NCBI RefSeq assembly: GCF_018308945.1
Contig: NZ_CP070501.1
Location: 1,488,001-1,552,000, forward strand
From: Agrococcus sp. Marseille-Q4369
GTDB lineage: Bacteria; Actinomycetota; Actinomycetes; Actinomycetales; Microbacteriaceae
DNA: 64,000 bases
Reading direction: 5' to 3'
Shown: one piece after another, positions 63,150-64,000 of the stretch
Numbering within the stretch: position 1 is the first letter of the stretch
How the letters are laid out: every line of letters starts with the position of its first letter
Translations under genes and position numbers: made by a program
Notes under the pieces: generated by a model
What the model was told of the DNA's origin: nothing
The model's input: the letters and a program-made list of their open reading frames with translations, nothing else
Databases searched by the model: none

Positions 63150-64000
63150 GTGGACGCAGCGATCGACGGGCCCGCGATGAGCGCCGAGGAGCGCATGCTG
63201 CGCGACGCCCTCGGCGAGCAGCTGGAGGGCGAGCTGCGCATCATCAGCCGCGAGCCGTTCGGCGGCGGCGCGCTCACGGGCTTCGAGGAGCGCTCGCCCC
63301 AGTCCCGCTACTGGTACGTCGACACCTCCGGGAAGCGCGTCGAGGCCGAGACGGGCTTCGTGCTCGGCGAGCCCGAGCGCCCCGACGCGCGCATCTGGCT
63401 CCACCCCGCCGACCCCCGCCTGCCCGCGCTCGCGCCCGCATCCTTCCCCGGCGCCGCCGCGACGCTCATGGGCCGGCTCGGCGTCTCGATCGACCGCCCG
63501 CCCGAGCTGCTCGTCTACCGGCCCGGCAAGCGCGCGATGTTCCGGATGCGCGCGGGCGCGCGGGAGACGTACCTCAAGATCGTGCGGCCCACCGCCTCGG
63601 GCTCGATCGTCGAGCTGCAGGAGTCGCTGCGCGCCGGCGGCGTGCCCGTGCCGCACATCACCGGCTGGTCGGAGCTCGGCATCGTGCTCACCGAGACCGC
63701 GGAGGGACTGCCGCTCACCTCGCGGCTCGCCGAGCTCGAGCCGGAGCGGCTGCTCGACTCGATCGACGCGCTGCGCGAGCGGATCGCCGCGGTCGACGCC
63801 GGCCGCGACGCGCGCGCCTCGCTCGGCCTGCGGCACGACTGGTACCTCGGGCGCATCGCCGCCGCGCTGGCGCGGGCGGAGGACGGCCCGGCGGGCGGCC
63901 CGTCGGCGGCGCTCCGCGACCACCTCGCCGCCGTGACGGAGGTCGTGACGGGCGCCGACGCATCCGCCCTCGTGGTCGACGAGACCGAGCGGCGCACGAT
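63150..64000 (+). CDS. Aminoglycoside-phosphotransferase-like kinase 2, partial
   Basis: 283 codons visible, running off the window before the catalytic loop. Paralogue of kinase 1: the N-terminal module has WYVDTSGKRVEAETGFVLG, ARIWLHPADPRLPAL and PELLVYRPGKRAMFRM, then ETYLKIVRPTASGS with the ATP lysine. The GTG at 63150 gives MDAAIDGPAMSAEE; an internal ATG at 63177 is the alternative start. No standard hexamer is seen six bases upstream (TCGAAT). Function unknown as for its neighbour. Confidence 0.78.
   Translation, partial: MDAAIDGPAMSAEERMLRDALGEQLEGELRIISREPFGGGALTGFEERSPQSRYWYVDTSGKRVEAETGFVLGEPERPDARIWLHPADPRLPALAPASFPGAAATLMGRLGVSIDRPPELLVYRPGKRAMFRMRAGARETYLKIVRPTASGSIVELQESLRAGGVPVPHITGWSELGIVLTETAEGLPLTSRLAELEPERLLDSIDALRERIAAVDAGRDARASLGLRHDWYLGRIAAALARAEDGPAGGPSAALRDHLAAVTEVVTGADASALVVDETERRT

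Noticed and set aside
61897-64000. Aminoglycoside resistance genes
   Set aside because: Only the kinase fold is shared; the N-terminal module and chromosomal tandem context do not support a resistance role.

Overview
The window is high-GC DNA with a strong preference for G or C at third codon positions, GTG/TTG starts used as freely as ATG, and gene orders typical of Actinobacteria. The block tilS - hpt - ftsH - folE - folP/folB - folK - DUF3180 - two PH-domain genes - DUF2520 gene - panC - lysyl-tRNA synthetase, together with trehalose synthesis through GlgX/TreY/TreZ and DGPF proteins linked to an ECF sigma factor, points to Micrococcales, most likely Microbacteriaceae (an Agrococcus- or Microbacterium-like organism). 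The family assignment is inference from gene order and composition. No prophage, insertion sequence, rRNA operon or CRISPR array was found; the window is mostly core chromosome.

Layout. 1-7368 (minus strand): a copper or heavy-metal island with a two-component system, a DUF305 lipoprotein, a CopB-like P1B ATPase with an unusual CPD membrane motif, and a phosphoketolase whose start overlaps the ATPase stop. 7480-22805: the long minus-strand core cluster for translation, pantothenate, folate, FtsH and purine salvage, with one LCP wall-transfer gene inserted on the plus strand and two paralogous lipoproteins on either side of hpt. 22853-25536: ppa, an M23 peptidase with a coiled-coil region, and tRNA-Glu, -Asp and -Phe. 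25562-35942: accessory genes, including two DGPF proteins followed by an internally deleted ECF sigma gene, a desaturase-acyltransferase pair with a palindromic operator candidate, an acyl-CoA oxidase-like enzyme, an amidohydrolase, and a truncated GlxA/AraC regulator. 36090-43572: trehalose genes, interrupted downstream of treY by two facing arrays of a 20-bp repeat. 43639-54089: YbaK, an ABC-2 exporter, EamA and small membrane proteins, tRNA-Gly, a secreted CAP/cell-wall-binding protein, TerC, a lipoate ligase with swapped domain order, and two hydrolases. 54539-64000: a ThDP enzyme, VanZ-like protein, NCS2 permease, sarcosine-oxidase-like flavoenzyme, a luciferase-like monooxygenase/flavin reductase/MarR operon, and tandem aminoglycoside-phosphotransferase-like genes; the last runs off the window.

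Two patterns cut across the window. First, about twenty genes have an N/T-A-NNN-T hexamer six (twice seven) bases before the start codon, as expected for leaderless transcription, and this fixes many starts. Second, many neighbouring genes overlap by exactly ATGA or GTGA, so operons are translationally coupled. The most unusual non-coding structure is the pair of inverted 20-bp repeat arrays at 38684-38986. Several genes (ECF sigma, GlxA/AraC, a TetR-like stub, two membrane-segment stubs) look like deletion remnants.
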